Shown: in pieces, positions 17,491 to 26,332 of the stretch
How the letters are laid out: every line of letters begins with the position of its first letter
How positions within the stretch are numbered: position 1 is the stretch's first letter
NCBI GenBank assembly: GCA_902604855.1
Contig: CACLAF010000003.1
Coordinates: 64,516 to 128,515, forward strand
Origin: an uncultured SAR86 cluster bacterium
Lineage (GTDB): Bacteria > Pseudomonadota > Gammaproteobacteria > Magnimaribacterales > Magnimaribacteraceae
Reading direction: 5' to 3'
DNA length: 64,000 bases
Translations under genes and position numbers: made by a program
Notes under the pieces: generated by a model
Databases searched by the model: none
The model's input: only the letters and a program-made list of their open reading frames with translations
What the model was told of the DNA's origin: nothing

Positions 17491-18561
17491 ATGGCAAAAA
17501 TTTTAAAATTCCCTATTCTGATAACTTTGATTCTGTGTAGTCCACTCTTTTACGCTGAGGGCAATCACAAAATCTTCAATCTAGGAGATTTTGATCTAGA
17601 GAGTGGAATCACATTACCAAATGCTAAGTTATCTTATGTAACTCATGGAAAATTAAATAAGGAAAAAGATAATTTAATAGTTGTTCCTTCTGCATACCTT
17701 GGTGATCATCATGGATTTGATTTTTTAATTGAACCTGGCAAAGCTCTGGATCCTGAAAAATATTTCATAGTTGCTACAGATATGTTTCAAAATGGTTTGT
17801 CTAGCTCACCAAGCAATACCCTACCTCCATTTGATGGGCCGAATTTCCCTTTAATTTCAATAAGAGATAATGTGAAGGCAGGATATAAATTGGTTACTGA
17901 AATTTTTAAAGTTAAAAAGATAAAAGGTGTTGTAGGATTCTCTATGGGAGCTCAACAGGCCTTTCAGTGGGCTGTAAGTTATCCAGATTTTGTTGAGAAA
18001 ATAGTGGGCATAGCAGGCTCAGCGGTAGAGTATCCGCATGGTATAGTAAGACTGGAAGGTTTTATATCTGCAATTAAAGCAGATGCCTCTTTTACAAATG
18101 GTCAGTACTTGTCCCCACCTGAGGTAGGACTCAGAGCAGGAGGAGCGCACTGGGCTAGTTGGGGCTGGTCTCAAGAATGGTATCGACTAGGCCTCTACGA
18201 AGAAATGGGCTTGAAAGATACTGATGAAGTTATAAATTGGTTTGAAGAATTTGTATTATCTTGGGATGCCAATAATCTAATAGCTCTAGCTAGAACTTGG
18301 CAAAATAATAATATTGGTAATACACCAGGATTTAATGGAAATTATTCAGAAGCACTAGGATCAATAAAAGCTGATGTCTTATATATGCCGAGCGAAACGG
18401 ATATGTATTTTCATATTGATGCCTTAACCAGAGAAGCTAATATGATTCCTGGAGTAAAACTTAGAGTAATACCTTCGCTTTGGGGTCACATAGCTGGAGC
18501 AGGCTTTACAAGCGAAGATATAGAATTCATGAATAATGAAATAATAGAGTTTTATAAATAA
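17491..18561 (+). CDS. exported MetX-like (homoserine acyltransferase family) alpha/beta hydrolase
   Basis: 356 residues with an N-terminal signal peptide (about 1-22, ending CSPLFYA). The rest has the homoserine-acetyltransferase architecture: GITLPNAKLSYVTHGKLN, GPGKALD-type segment PGKALDPEKYFIVATD, nucleophile Ser151 in GFSMGAQQAFQW, acid in PSETDMYF and His in WGHIAG. Because it is exported it is unlikely to serve methionine synthesis; the real metX is at 50874. It is probably a periplasmic hydrolase or acyltransferase of unknown substrate, in one transcription unit with the two hydrolases upstream. Confidence 0.85.
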   Translation: MAKILKFPILITLILCSPLFYAEGNHKIFNLGDFDLESGITLPNAKLSYVTHGKLNKEKDNLIVVPSAYLGDHHGFDFLIEPGKALDPEKYFIVATDMFQNGLSSSPSNTLPPFDGPNFPLISIRDNVKAGYKLVTEIFKVKKIKGVVGFSMGAQQAFQWAVSYPDFVEKIVGIAGSAVEYPHGIVRLEGFISAIKADASFTNGQYLSPPEVGLRAGGAHWASWGWSQEWYRLGLYEEMGLKDTDEVINWFEEFVLSWDANNLIALARTWQNNNIGNTPGFNGNYSEALGSIKADVLYMPSETDMYFHIDALTREANMIPGVKLRVIPSLWGHIAGAGFTSEDIEFMNNEIIEFYK

Positions 18562-18616
18562 TTTCTATTTTTTATCCTGAATTACATATAAGTTCTTTTT
18601 GGTTTAAACTTTATCT

Positions 18617-19507
18617 ATGGGGAATATAAAGCACGTAACAACCATCACTCCGGTTGAAGAAATATTAAATATTTTAGATGAGGACGCGGGTGTTATTATT
18701 GATGACTTTCTTGAATCAGCAGACTTAGCTCAAATTAAAAAAGATCTTCGACCCTTCCTGACTGTTACTAACAATGGTCAAGATGAATTCACTGGTTTCG
18801 AGACTAAAAGAGTTGGTGCTCTATTGGCCAGATCAGAAACATGTCAAAATTTAGCGCTGGATCCTTTAATAAATAAACTAGCAGAGGGATTTTTAGGACC
18901 TCACTGCGAAAATTATCAACTGCATTTCTCTTCTGCTATCCAAATTGGACCGGGAGAATCAAGTCAAATTCTTCACAGAGATCGGGGAGTTTGGGGAGGA
19001 TATATTCCAAGAAAAATCGAAACACAATTCAGTACCGTCTGGGCAATTAATGATTTCACTAAAGAAAATGGAGCAACACAAGTAGTCCCTGGATCGCATA
19101 AATGGGATAAAAATAGACAACCACAGATTGAAGAAATTGCTTATGCAGAAATGAAAGCAGGATCTGTATTTATTTATACTGGATCGGTATTGCATGGTGG
19201 TGGAACTAACACAACTGAGGAAACTAGATTAGGAATTTTCTTGCACTATGCACCTAGCTGGTTGAGGCAACAAGAGAATCAATATCTCTCATATCCTCCG
19301 GAAGTCGCTAAAAAATTTACTCCTGAACTTCGTTCTTTGATTGGCTACTCTAAGGGGGGATATGTTCTTGGATTCTTTACCGATCCAAATGATAAAGAAG
19401 GTAGATTGGAGTCAGTATCTCCTGAAAAATTATTTGGTGATTCAAAAGATAAATATGCAACTTTAGCTACACCTGAAAAGCTAGTAAAAGAATCTTCAAG
19501 AAAATAA
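18617..19507 (+). CDS. phytanoyl-CoA dioxygenase (PhyH) family protein
   Basis: 296-residue Fe(II)/2-oxoglutarate-dependent oxygenase of the PhyH superfamily. Seen: iron ligands His120 and Asp122 (LHRDRG) and distal His193 (VLHGGGTNTT), 2-oxoglutarate-binding Arg204, and GATQVVPGSHKW before the distal His. Probably hydroxylates a small molecule; the substrate cannot be told. It is followed 12 bp later by a MATE exporter on the same strand, with a second PhyH gene facing it beyond. Confidence 0.9.
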   Translation: MGNIKHVTTITPVEEILNILDEDAGVIIDDFLESADLAQIKKDLRPFLTVTNNGQDEFTGFETKRVGALLARSETCQNLALDPLINKLAEGFLGPHCENYQLHFSSAIQIGPGESSQILHRDRGVWGGYIPRKIETQFSTVWAINDFTKENGATQVVPGSHKWDKNRQPQIEEIAYAEMKAGSVFIYTGSVLHGGGTNTTEETRLGIFLHYAPSWLRQQENQYLSYPPEVAKKFTPELRSLIGYSKGGYVLGFFTDPNDKEGRLESVSPEKLFGDSKDKYATLATPEKLVKESSRK

Positions 19508-19519
19508 GCTAAAGGATTA

Positions 19520-20881
19520 GTGGATAACAGAACCCAAGAGTTTCTTACAAAACCTATCGTGCCATTGCTGATAAGAATGTCAGCTCCAAATACCATAGCT
19601 TTTTTTATCCAATCAATAGTTGTACTTACTGAAGTCTGGTTTATTAGTAAGTTGGGAACAAAGTCTCTTGCTGCAGTAGCGCTTGCTTTTCCATTATTGA
19701 TGCTAACACAAACTATGTCCGGTGGCGCACTCGGAGGAGCTATCAGCTCAGCTATAGCTCGAAGCATGGGGGCTAATGATATAGATCGCGCAGAAAAATT
19801 AATTTGGCATTCAATAGTTATCTCGATTTCTGGAGCATTTACCTTTTTAATTTTATTTTTATTATTTGGGAAAGATCTTCTTTATTTACTGGGAGGTAGA
19901 GGAGAAATTCTTGAAGAATCCTATTTGTATTGCTCAGTTCTCTTCTTTGGAGGAATACTGATATGGCTATCAGGAAGTTTAAGTGCCGTCTTAAGAGGGA
20001 TGGGAAATATGCGCTTTCCTGCAACACTCATGATCTTTGCTTCTCTTCTACAAGTACTTCTCTCTGGAGGATTTATTTTGGGGTGGTATGGATTTCCTAA
20101 ACTAGGGGTCGCTGGTGCCGCTGTCGCAGCCTTGATCAGCAGTATGATTATGGTATCGATAATAATCATGAAGCTCTTATCTACCTCAGTTCCGGCGATG
20201 CTGAAACGAGAAAAATTAATTTTGAGTAAACCCCTATTCTCTAATATCTTTGAGGTGGCTATTCCAGCATCGGCCTCTCCACTTTTAACTGTGGGCACAA
20301 TATTAGTTTTGACCGGTTTAGTTGGAACCTTCGGAACAGAAGCTCTTGCAGGATATGGCATTGGTTCGAGGGTAGAATTTCTTATGATTCCTCTTATTTT
20401 TGGGATTGGCACGGCCATGACATCTATTGTGGGTGCGAATATAGGCGCAAGTAACATAGTGAGAGCAGAGAGAGTTGGTATTTATGGTGGATCAATGGCG
20501 GGTTTAGTTTCAGTGTTTATAGGCTTTTCTTTGGCCTTATTTCCTGACTTGTGGATCCATTATTTTACTGATGACCCAAAAGCTTACGAAGTCACAAAAA
20601 AATATATTCAAATTGTCGGCCCTTTTTATGCCTTTCAAGGGATAGGTCTTTCTCTATATTTTGCTTCTCAAGGCGCTAACGCAATGTTTTGGCCGACAGT
20701 GGCGACGATTGCAAGATTTTTGATAGCAGGCTTAGGGGGAAGTATTTCAGTTTATATCTTGGGATTTGGTATAGAGTCGATTTTCTTATCCTCTTCGATA
20801 GCAATGATGATTTTCGGCACTATGATTTTTGTCTCACTAAAAAGAGGAGCCTGGAGAAAGCATGGCCCTAAATATTCTTAA
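19520..20881 (+). CDS. MATE family efflux transporter
   Basis: 453-residue inner-membrane multidrug and toxin extrusion protein with 12 predicted helices in two homologous halves. Seen: LTKPIVPLLIRMSAPNTIAFF at the start and a second-half counterpart (LFSNIFEVAIPASASPLL), with AALISSMIMVSIII and QGANAMFWPTVATIARF. GTG start. It probably exports a small molecule using Na+ or H+. It lies between two PhyH-type dioxygenases and overlaps the convergent one by 14 bp. The antisense frames inside it are shadows. Confidence 0.93.
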   Translation: MDNRTQEFLTKPIVPLLIRMSAPNTIAFFIQSIVVLTEVWFISKLGTKSLAAVALAFPLLMLTQTMSGGALGGAISSAIARSMGANDIDRAEKLIWHSIVISISGAFTFLILFLLFGKDLLYLLGGRGEILEESYLYCSVLFFGGILIWLSGSLSAVLRGMGNMRFPATLMIFASLLQVLLSGGFILGWYGFPKLGVAGAAVAALISSMIMVSIIIMKLLSTSVPAMLKREKLILSKPLFSNIFEVAIPASASPLLTVGTILVLTGLVGTFGTEALAGYGIGSRVEFLMIPLIFGIGTAMTSIVGANIGASNIVRAERVGIYGGSMAGLVSVFIGFSLALFPDLWIHYFTDDPKAYEVTKKYIQIVGPFYAFQGIGLSLYFASQGANAMFWPTVATIARFLIAGLGGSISVYILGFGIESIFLSSSIAMMIFGTMIFVSLKRGAWRKHGPKYS

Positions 20882-21644
20882 CTTCGCCAGATTTGAGCAT
20901 GGCTCTATTTTTTGGTTGATAGGTCACGATATATGCCCTCCTCTCTTGATTAGATTGATTAGGCTTCGAGCCGTGAACTATATGTTGATTAAAAAAGATA
21001 AGAGATCCTGCTGAGGCTATTAAATCAACTGCATAATCGATATCGAATGCATTTTGGTCCGTAAAAAATCCTCCTAATTGAGAATTATCAAATGTTCCAG
21101 GTAAACAACCTTTCTTATGACTACCTTTAATAACACTGAAACATCCATTTGATTCGTCAGCATCATCTAAACAGATATAAACATTAGGTAAAGTATCGAC
21201 ATCTTCACTATCATGAATCCAGTATGGTGAATCTTGATGCCAGCCAAACCCAGACCCAATTTTTGGTCTCTTGAGGTTCAGCTTATCCGTCCATAAACTA
21301 ACTTCGTCTAGAGACAAGATAGATCTTATTGGATCAGTTAATTTTCTATCTGCAATAATCTTTTCAAGATCTGAATTGAGAGAATGAGCTGGTTCGATAA
21401 CTCTTAAGAACTCTTGATGAGGCTCTGGTTCAAATTGAAGAGTCAAGTAATCAATATCAACAAATCTCTTTGCATCTAAGAAATACTCTTTGCCTTCTCC
21501 GGCTATTGAGTGAGCTTTTGAAACAGTAGTCTCAAAGAAATCCCTGAAAATATCTATTTCAGTTGAAGAAAACTGATTTTCTCTAAGGATATAACCATCA
21601 TTCTTATATTGAAGTTTCTCGTGATCTGATAGGAAATACGACAC
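20868..21644 (-). CDS. phytanoyl-CoA dioxygenase (PhyH) family protein
   Basis: 258-residue Fe(II)/2-oxoglutarate oxygenase. Seen: His136-x-Asp138 (FGWHQDSPYW), distal His224 in FFNQHIVHGSKPNQ, Arg235/236 for 2-oxoglutarate, and YICLDDADESNGCFSVIKGSH, typical of PhyH/ectoine-hydroxylase-like proteins. Not closely similar by eye to the PhyH at 18617. Convergent with the MATE gene (14-bp overlap) and 6 bp downstream of the MAPEG gene on the same strand. Confidence 0.92.
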   Translation of the reverse strand: MSYFLSDHEKLQYKNDGYILRENQFSSTEIDIFRDFFETTVSKAHSIAGEGKEYFLDAKRFVDIDYLTLQFEPEPHQEFLRVIEPAHSLNSDLEKIIADRKLTDPIRSILSLDEVSLWTDKLNLKRPKIGSGFGWHQDSPYWIHDSEDVDTLPNVYICLDDADESNGCFSVIKGSHKKGCLPGTFDNSQLGGFFTDQNAFDIDYAVDLIASAGSLIFFNQHIVHGSKPNQSNQERRAYIVTYQPKNRAMLKSGEVKNI

Positions 21645-21650
21645 CTCTTT

Positions 21651-22013
21651 TCAAATCAACGAAATAGCCATCATTACCAGACAAACAATAGAGACTCCCC
21701 AAACGAGTGTTCTGAGGTACAAAATACCAAACATATAAGCGAAGTAATAAAGCACCCTTGAGCCTAACCAGAACATCGCTAGATTATAATTATCAATTTC
21801 CAAAACTATAGACAGAATGGCAAGTGCTAAAAATGCAGGTAGACTTTCTAAGATATTAGACCCTGCTCTTCTGGTTCGGCCAACAACTGGGGCCTCTTCA
21901 ACAGATCCTTCTCTATTTGAGATGAGAAAATCTAAGTTTTTGCTATTCAGTACTGCTGGAGTTAAAAGTTGAATTAAGGTTAGTAATAAAGAGAGAATAA
22001 TTAATGTGATCAT
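21651..22013 (-). CDS. MAPEG family membrane protein
   Basis: 120 residues with about four hydrophobic helices. Seen: SNREGSVEEAPVVGRTRRAGSNILESLPAFLAL followed by WLGSRVLYYFAYMFGILYLRTLVWG, the conserved core of bacterial MAPEG proteins, a family related to microsomal glutathione transferases. Glutathione-dependent activity is possible but not proven. It precedes the PhyH gene by 6 bp, so the two probably form an operon. Confidence 0.87.
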   Translation of the reverse strand: MITLIILSLLLTLIQLLTPAVLNSKNLDFLISNREGSVEEAPVVGRTRRAGSNILESLPAFLALAILSIVLEIDNYNLAMFWLGSRVLYYFAYMFGILYLRTLVWGVSIVCLVMMAISLI

Positions 22014-22089
22014 TGCAAATTTCCTGTGTTAATCTCCTGGAGAGATTAAACTAGATTCAGCTGATTTCAAAACATAATTTAGAGGTTAT

Positions 22090-22758
22090 ATGAGATTTCT
22101 GAGAAGAATTTTCACCATCAAAGAAGTGCCGTCTGTGAGCTGGAGCTCTGACTTTCCACTCAATACTAAGCCGAGATCTTATACAGCCATTATGTTGATT
22201 ACTGGACTATTTTTCTTTGGTTTAGGTGAAGCAATTATCATAGGAAGCGGATCTGGCGTAAGTCCTTGGACTGTTTTGGCTCAAGGTATTTCGATAAAGA
22301 CTGATCTTTCTGTGGGTACAACAACTTTCCTAATAAGTATTGCAATCCTTATTTTCTGGATACCGCTTAAGCAAGTCCCTGGAATTGGAACGATTCTTAA
22401 TGCAATTATTATTGCCTCTACCATAGACTTAACTTTGCCTTATTTACCCCAACCAAATGATACTTACTTAAAGCTATTACAAGCATGCATAGGGATATTT
22501 TTTGTAGGTTTGGGAAGTGGAATTTACCTGATCAGTAATCTTGGACCCGGACCAAGAGATGGCTTGATGATAGGGCTACAAAAGCAGACTGGTACTTCAA
22601 TACCACTAATAAGAACCATTTTGGAATTATCAGCGGTAATTTCGGGATGGCTACTTGGCGGAGTTGTAGGTATTGGGACGGTTCTATTTGTTTTTGGTAT
22701 TGGTCCTTGCGTAGGGATAGGACTCACACTTGTAGAAAAGATTTCAAAGAAAGCTTAA
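22090..22758 (+). CDS. YczE/YitT-like integral membrane protein
   Basis: 222-residue polytopic protein with about five helices. Seen: LFFFGLGEAIIIGSGSGVSPWTVLAQGIS, and the conserved LGPGPRDGLMIGLQKQTG loop followed by GTVLFVFGIGPCVG, all typical of the COG2364 (YczE) family of unknown function. Transcribed divergently from the MAPEG gene. A transport role is a guess from topology only. Confidence 0.85.
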   Translation: MRFLRRIFTIKEVPSVSWSSDFPLNTKPRSYTAIMLITGLFFFGLGEAIIIGSGSGVSPWTVLAQGISIKTDLSVGTTTFLISIAILIFWIPLKQVPGIGTILNAIIIASTIDLTLPYLPQPNDTYLKLLQACIGIFFVGLGSGIYLISNLGPGPRDGLMIGLQKQTGTSIPLIRTILELSAVISGWLLGGVVGIGTVLFVFGIGPCVGIGLTLVEKISKKA

Positions 22759-22821
22759 ATTAAAGACTTGAAAAGAAAGTTATTGTTCCTTCTAATGGTC
22801 TAATAACTTTTAGAAATAAAC

Positions 22822-23691
22822 ATGAAAAGAACTGTAACCATACCAGCAACATTTATAAGTATTGCCCTAGGAGTCCTTATTGCTCTAGCGGGCAGTCAAG
22901 GGTCAGAACTCTACTACGGAGTGGCACTATTTGCCTTATGTGCAAGTGTTAGCTATTTGCTGCACTGGATAATATTCATACCCTCTTATATTTACCAAAC
23001 AGAACATTATTTTGATCTAACAGGTTCTATTTCTTATCTTAGCGCTATAGGTTTGGGTTTTTATCTCAATCCATCTATGGACCCTAGGGACTTATTGATT
23101 GGTGTTTTGATAGTGATTTGGGCTGTAAGACTTGGGACATTCCTCTTCTCAAGAGTTAAACAAGATGGGAAAGATGGAAGATTCACAATCATGAAAACTC
23201 AATTCCATTGGTATATCATGACTTGGACTTTGGGAGGTCTATGGGTCTTTCTAACAATGGCAGCAGGATTAGCTGCAATTACATCTAATGTAAATATTCC
23301 TCTTGGATTGATGGCTTATCTGGGATTAGCCTTATGGATTCTAGGCTTTTCGATTGAGGTTATTGCTGATAAGCAAAAAAGGGATTTCAAGAAACAACAA
23401 AATAAAGAAAAAGAATATATTACGTCTGGTCTTTGGGCCTGGTCTAGACATCCCAACTATTTTGGAGAAATCACCTTATGGGCTGGACTAACTTTAATAG
23501 CCCTTCCAGTATTGAGCGGGTGGCAGTTAGTCACCCTCATCTCTCCAATTTTTGTCTATGTTCTCTTAACAAGAATAAGTGGCATTCCAATGCTTGAAAA
23601 TAGAGGAATGAAAAAATGGGGCTCTGATCCAGAATATATAGACTATTTGGAAAGAACGCCTTCATTGCTTCTAAAAAAACCCAATAAATAG
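22822..23691 (+). CDS. DUF1295 (steroid 5-alpha-reductase-like) membrane protein
   Basis: 289-residue membrane protein with about seven helices. Seen: EVIADKQKRDFKKQQNKEKEYITSGLWAWSRHPNYFGEITLWAG, the diagnostic NADPH/SAM-like motif of DUF1295 proteins, and a C-terminal RTPSLLLKKP. The family resembles steroid 5-alpha-reductases and isoprenylcysteine methyltransferases; the substrate is unknown. It precedes zapE by 13 bp on the same strand. A second, more diverged member is at 44756. Confidence 0.9.
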   Translation: MKRTVTIPATFISIALGVLIALAGSQGSELYYGVALFALCASVSYLLHWIIFIPSYIYQTEHYFDLTGSISYLSAIGLGFYLNPSMDPRDLLIGVLIVIWAVRLGTFLFSRVKQDGKDGRFTIMKTQFHWYIMTWTLGGLWVFLTMAAGLAAITSNVNIPLGLMAYLGLALWILGFSIEVIADKQKRDFKKQQNKEKEYITSGLWAWSRHPNYFGEITLWAGLTLIALPVLSGWQLVTLISPIFVYVLLTRISGIPMLENRGMKKWGSDPEYIDYLERTPSLLLKKPNK

Positions 23692-23704
23692 TTTATTTCT
23701 CACA

Positions 23705-24763
23705 TTGAAGCCCAACGATCTTTATTCCAACTTGATTGCAGATGGGCAACTCAGCTTTGATAAAGAGCAAAAGTTTCTCTTAGATAAGTTAGACAAATTA
23801 AATGGGGAACTTATGAAGCGCTCTAAGTCTTGGTTCAAACGTAAAAGAATAAAAGGGCTATACATCAGAGGAGAAGTCGGAAGAGGCAAGACTCAAATGA
23901 TGGATATCTTCTTTGAAACTTTAGATTTAAAAAAGAAGAAAAGAATTCATTTCCATAGATTTATGAAATTGCTGCATGAAGATCTAGATGAGCTTTCAGG
24001 ACAGAAAGACCCGCTTAAGATTGTGGCTGATAATATATCTAAAGATACTGAAGTGTTATGTTTTGATGAGTTTTATGTTGAGGATATTGGTGATGCTATG
24101 CTTCTTGGTAGATTCATTAATGAGTTATTTGAAAAAAAAGTAACATTAGTAACTACATCTAACACTCATCCCGATAACCTTTATAAAGATGGTCTTCACA
24201 GAAGTAGATTCCTGCCTGCAATTGAATCGATTAAAGAAAATTGTGAGATTTACGAATTAGACTCTGAGCAAGATTATCGTCTTAGAACTCTAGAACAACT
24301 AGAAATATTTATTATTGGGGAAAAAGAGGAAGGCATAAGTGAACTTGAATCAAATTTTTCAGAACTTACAAATAATGACTATCTTGATGGAGAAAATATT
24401 GAAGTTCTTGGAAGAAAGATTAAGACAATAAAGCTCTCACAAGGTTCAGTTTGGATATCTTTCAGCGAGATTTGCGAAGGTCCAAGAAGTGCGAAGGATT
24501 ACATTGAAATTTGTAGTGAATTTCACACTCTCTTTGTATCTGATGTTCCGATCTTTCAATCATCTAATGATGATTCAGCACGAAGGTTTATCGCTTTAGT
24601 AGACGAATGTTACGAGAGAAATGTAAACCTAATCCTTTCTATGGAGACGGGATTAAATGAAATATATGCAGGAGAAAGGTTATCTGAACCTTTCAAGCGA
24701 ACTACTAGTCGGCTTGAAGAAATGAGGTCAAGAGAATATCTCTCGAGACCTCACATCATATAA
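23705..24763 (+). CDS. zapE: cell division protein ZapE (AFG1-like ATPase)
   Basis: 352-residue P-loop ATPase that affects Z-ring stability in E. coli. Seen: Walker A GEVGRGKT (56-63), FHRFMKLLHEDL, Walker B CFDEFYVEDIGDAM and the sensor region VTTSNTHPDNLYKDGLHRSRFLPAI. TTG start, with no competing ATG giving the family's N-terminus. In E. coli zapE is near rplM-rpsI; here it follows the DUF1295 gene and meets the ABM gene end to end. Confidence 0.94.
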   Translation: MKPNDLYSNLIADGQLSFDKEQKFLLDKLDKLNGELMKRSKSWFKRKRIKGLYIRGEVGRGKTQMMDIFFETLDLKKKKRIHFHRFMKLLHEDLDELSGQKDPLKIVADNISKDTEVLCFDEFYVEDIGDAMLLGRFINELFEKKVTLVTTSNTHPDNLYKDGLHRSRFLPAIESIKENCEIYELDSEQDYRLRTLEQLEIFIIGEKEEGISELESNFSELTNNDYLDGENIEVLGRKIKTIKLSQGSVWISFSEICEGPRSAKDYIEICSEFHTLFVSDVPIFQSSNDDSARRFIALVDECYERNVNLILSMETGLNEIYAGERLSEPFKRTTSRLEEMRSREYLSRPHII

Positions 24764-25045
24764 CTAGACTGACTGAAGCATTTTTATTTCTGGCGCCCCT
24801 GCCATGAAAGCACCCATTTTTGCACCAAGCTCTCTGAAATAGTCAGTTTTCCCGTGAGCATCTTGTGCTTCTTGATCTTTGTATCTTTCAAGAAAAACAT
24901 AAGTTGTGTCATCTTCTTTATATAAATCGTAATAGACTACACCATCTTCGTGTGCATTCACTTTCTCAACCAATTGAGATGCTACGGCTTCGAAATCTGC
25001 TCCAGAACCCTCTTTAATTTTTAAAGTAGCAACTACTCCTATCAT
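24764..25045 (-). CDS. antibiotic biosynthesis monooxygenase (ABM) domain protein
   Basis: 93-residue ferredoxin-like-fold protein of the YgiN/ABM group. Seen: IGVVATLKIKEGSGADFEAVASQLV, YYDLYKEDDTTYVFLERYKDQEAQDAH and FRELGAKMGAFM. Proteins of this group include quinol monooxygenases, but many are uncharacterised. Ribosome-binding site AAGGGAG upstream. It is divergent from the FAD-dependent reductase across 75 bp, which may hint at a shared redox context. Confidence 0.88.
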   Translation of the reverse strand: MIGVVATLKIKEGSGADFEAVASQLVEKVNAHEDGVVYYDLYKEDDTTYVFLERYKDQEAQDAHGKTDYFRELGAKMGAFMAGAPEIKMLQSV

Positions 25046-25120
25046 TTTTTTCTCCCTTATTTTTAAATTAGATGTAGACTTTAGATAGTTTCAAACAAAT
25101 AATCGAGAACTTTTTTTAGC

Positions 25121-26332
25121 ATGGAAAACTTACTTATTATTGGAGCCGGACAATCCGCTATACAATGCATTTCGACTTTAAAGAAAGAAGGTTACTCTGG
25201 CTCAATTACTTTAGTTGGAGAAGAGGAACACCTTCCATATCAAAGACCGCCTTTGTCGAAAGGGTTTCTAGAGGATAGTATCGGCAAAGAAAGATTATAT
25301 TTTAAGAAACTTGAATTTTTTACTGAAAATAAAGTTCAACTCTATCTTGGGTTGTCTGCTGAAAAATTGGAAATCGATAATCAAAAAGTTTACCTTTCAG
25401 ACAATTCAGAGCTTGAATTTGATAAATTAGTTTTTACTACTGGTAGTAGAGTTAGATGTTTAGATTTTCCGGGCAGTGAGCATAAATCAATATTCTATTT
25501 GAGAGATCTAGATGATGCCGAGGCAATAAAAAATGATTTAGAAACTAGTGACAATATAGTCATTATTGGTGCTGGTTATATCGGACTTGAGGCAGCGGCA
25601 ATCGCGGCAAAAAAAAATAAAATAGTCACTATTATTGAAATGGCTGATCGAGTGATGAATCGAACAGTTGATCCTCAAATATCTGAATATTATTTGAATC
25701 TGCATCAAAGCTATGGAGTTAAATTCCATTTCAATACGAGCTTAGAAACTATTAATAAAGTATCTGATTCATTGGAGGTGGTTTGCTCTGATGGTTCTGA
25801 AGTGAAGGCAGATTCGGTTCTTATTGGTGCTGGCGTCGTGCCTAATATAGAACTTGCAGAAGAAGCTGGTATCTACTGCGACAATGGAATAGTTGTGGAT
25901 GAGTTTGGCCAAACTAATTTTAAAAATATTTATGCTTGTGGAGATTGCACAAATCATCCTAATAAAATTCTAAATAAAAATCTTAGATTAGAATCAGTTC
26001 ATAATGCTATGGAACAAGCAAAAACTGTAGCCTCCTCCATTATGAATAATCCGATGGAATATAGTCAGGTACCATGGTTTTGGTCAGATCAATATGATCA
26101 CAAACTTCAGATTGTTGGACTTTCTGGTGATCATGACTTAGTTACGATGAGAGGTACTACTAATGATGCCAAATTCATGCTTTTTTATACTAAAGATGAG
26201 GAATTAATAGCTGTTGACGCAATAAATAACCCAAAAGAGTTCTTAATTAGTAGAAAGCTAGTAGCAAATAAAGTTAAAATAAAACCTAACGTGATTTCCG
26301 ATCTAAATACAAACTTAAATGATTTAATTTGA
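25121..26332 (+). CDS. FAD-dependent ferredoxin/rubredoxin reductase
   Basis: 403-residue pyridine-nucleotide disulfide oxidoreductase-fold flavoprotein of the oxygenase-coupled reductase type. Seen: FAD motif IIGAGQSAIQ (5-14), YQRPPLSKGFL, NAD(P)H motif IIGAGYIGLEAA (about 147-158), and the second FAD motif NIYACGDCTNHPN. It passes electrons from NAD(P)H to a ferredoxin or rubredoxin. No carrier is adjacent; the rubredoxin at 1312 is a candidate partner. Its stop overlaps the hspQ start (TGATG). Confidence 0.92.
   Translation: MENLLIIGAGQSAIQCISTLKKEGYSGSITLVGEEEHLPYQRPPLSKGFLEDSIGKERLYFKKLEFFTENKVQLYLGLSAEKLEIDNQKVYLSDNSELEFDKLVFTTGSRVRCLDFPGSEHKSIFYLRDLDDAEAIKNDLETSDNIVIIGAGYIGLEAAAIAAKKNKIVTIIEMADRVMNRTVDPQISEYYLNLHQSYGVKFHFNTSLETINKVSDSLEVVCSDGSEVKADSVLIGAGVVPNIELAEEAGIYCDNGIVVDEFGQTNFKNIYACGDCTNHPNKILNKNLRLESVHNAMEQAKTVASSIMNNPMEYSQVPWFWSDQYDHKLQIVGLSGDHDLVTMRGTTNDAKFMLFYTKDEELIAVDAINNPKEFLISRKLVANKVKIKPNVISDLNTNLNDLI

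Noticed and set aside
19921-20457. Long open frame antisense to the MATE gene
   Set aside because: It mirrors the codon bias of a hydrophobic gene in the opposite frame; no domain, start context or partner supports it.
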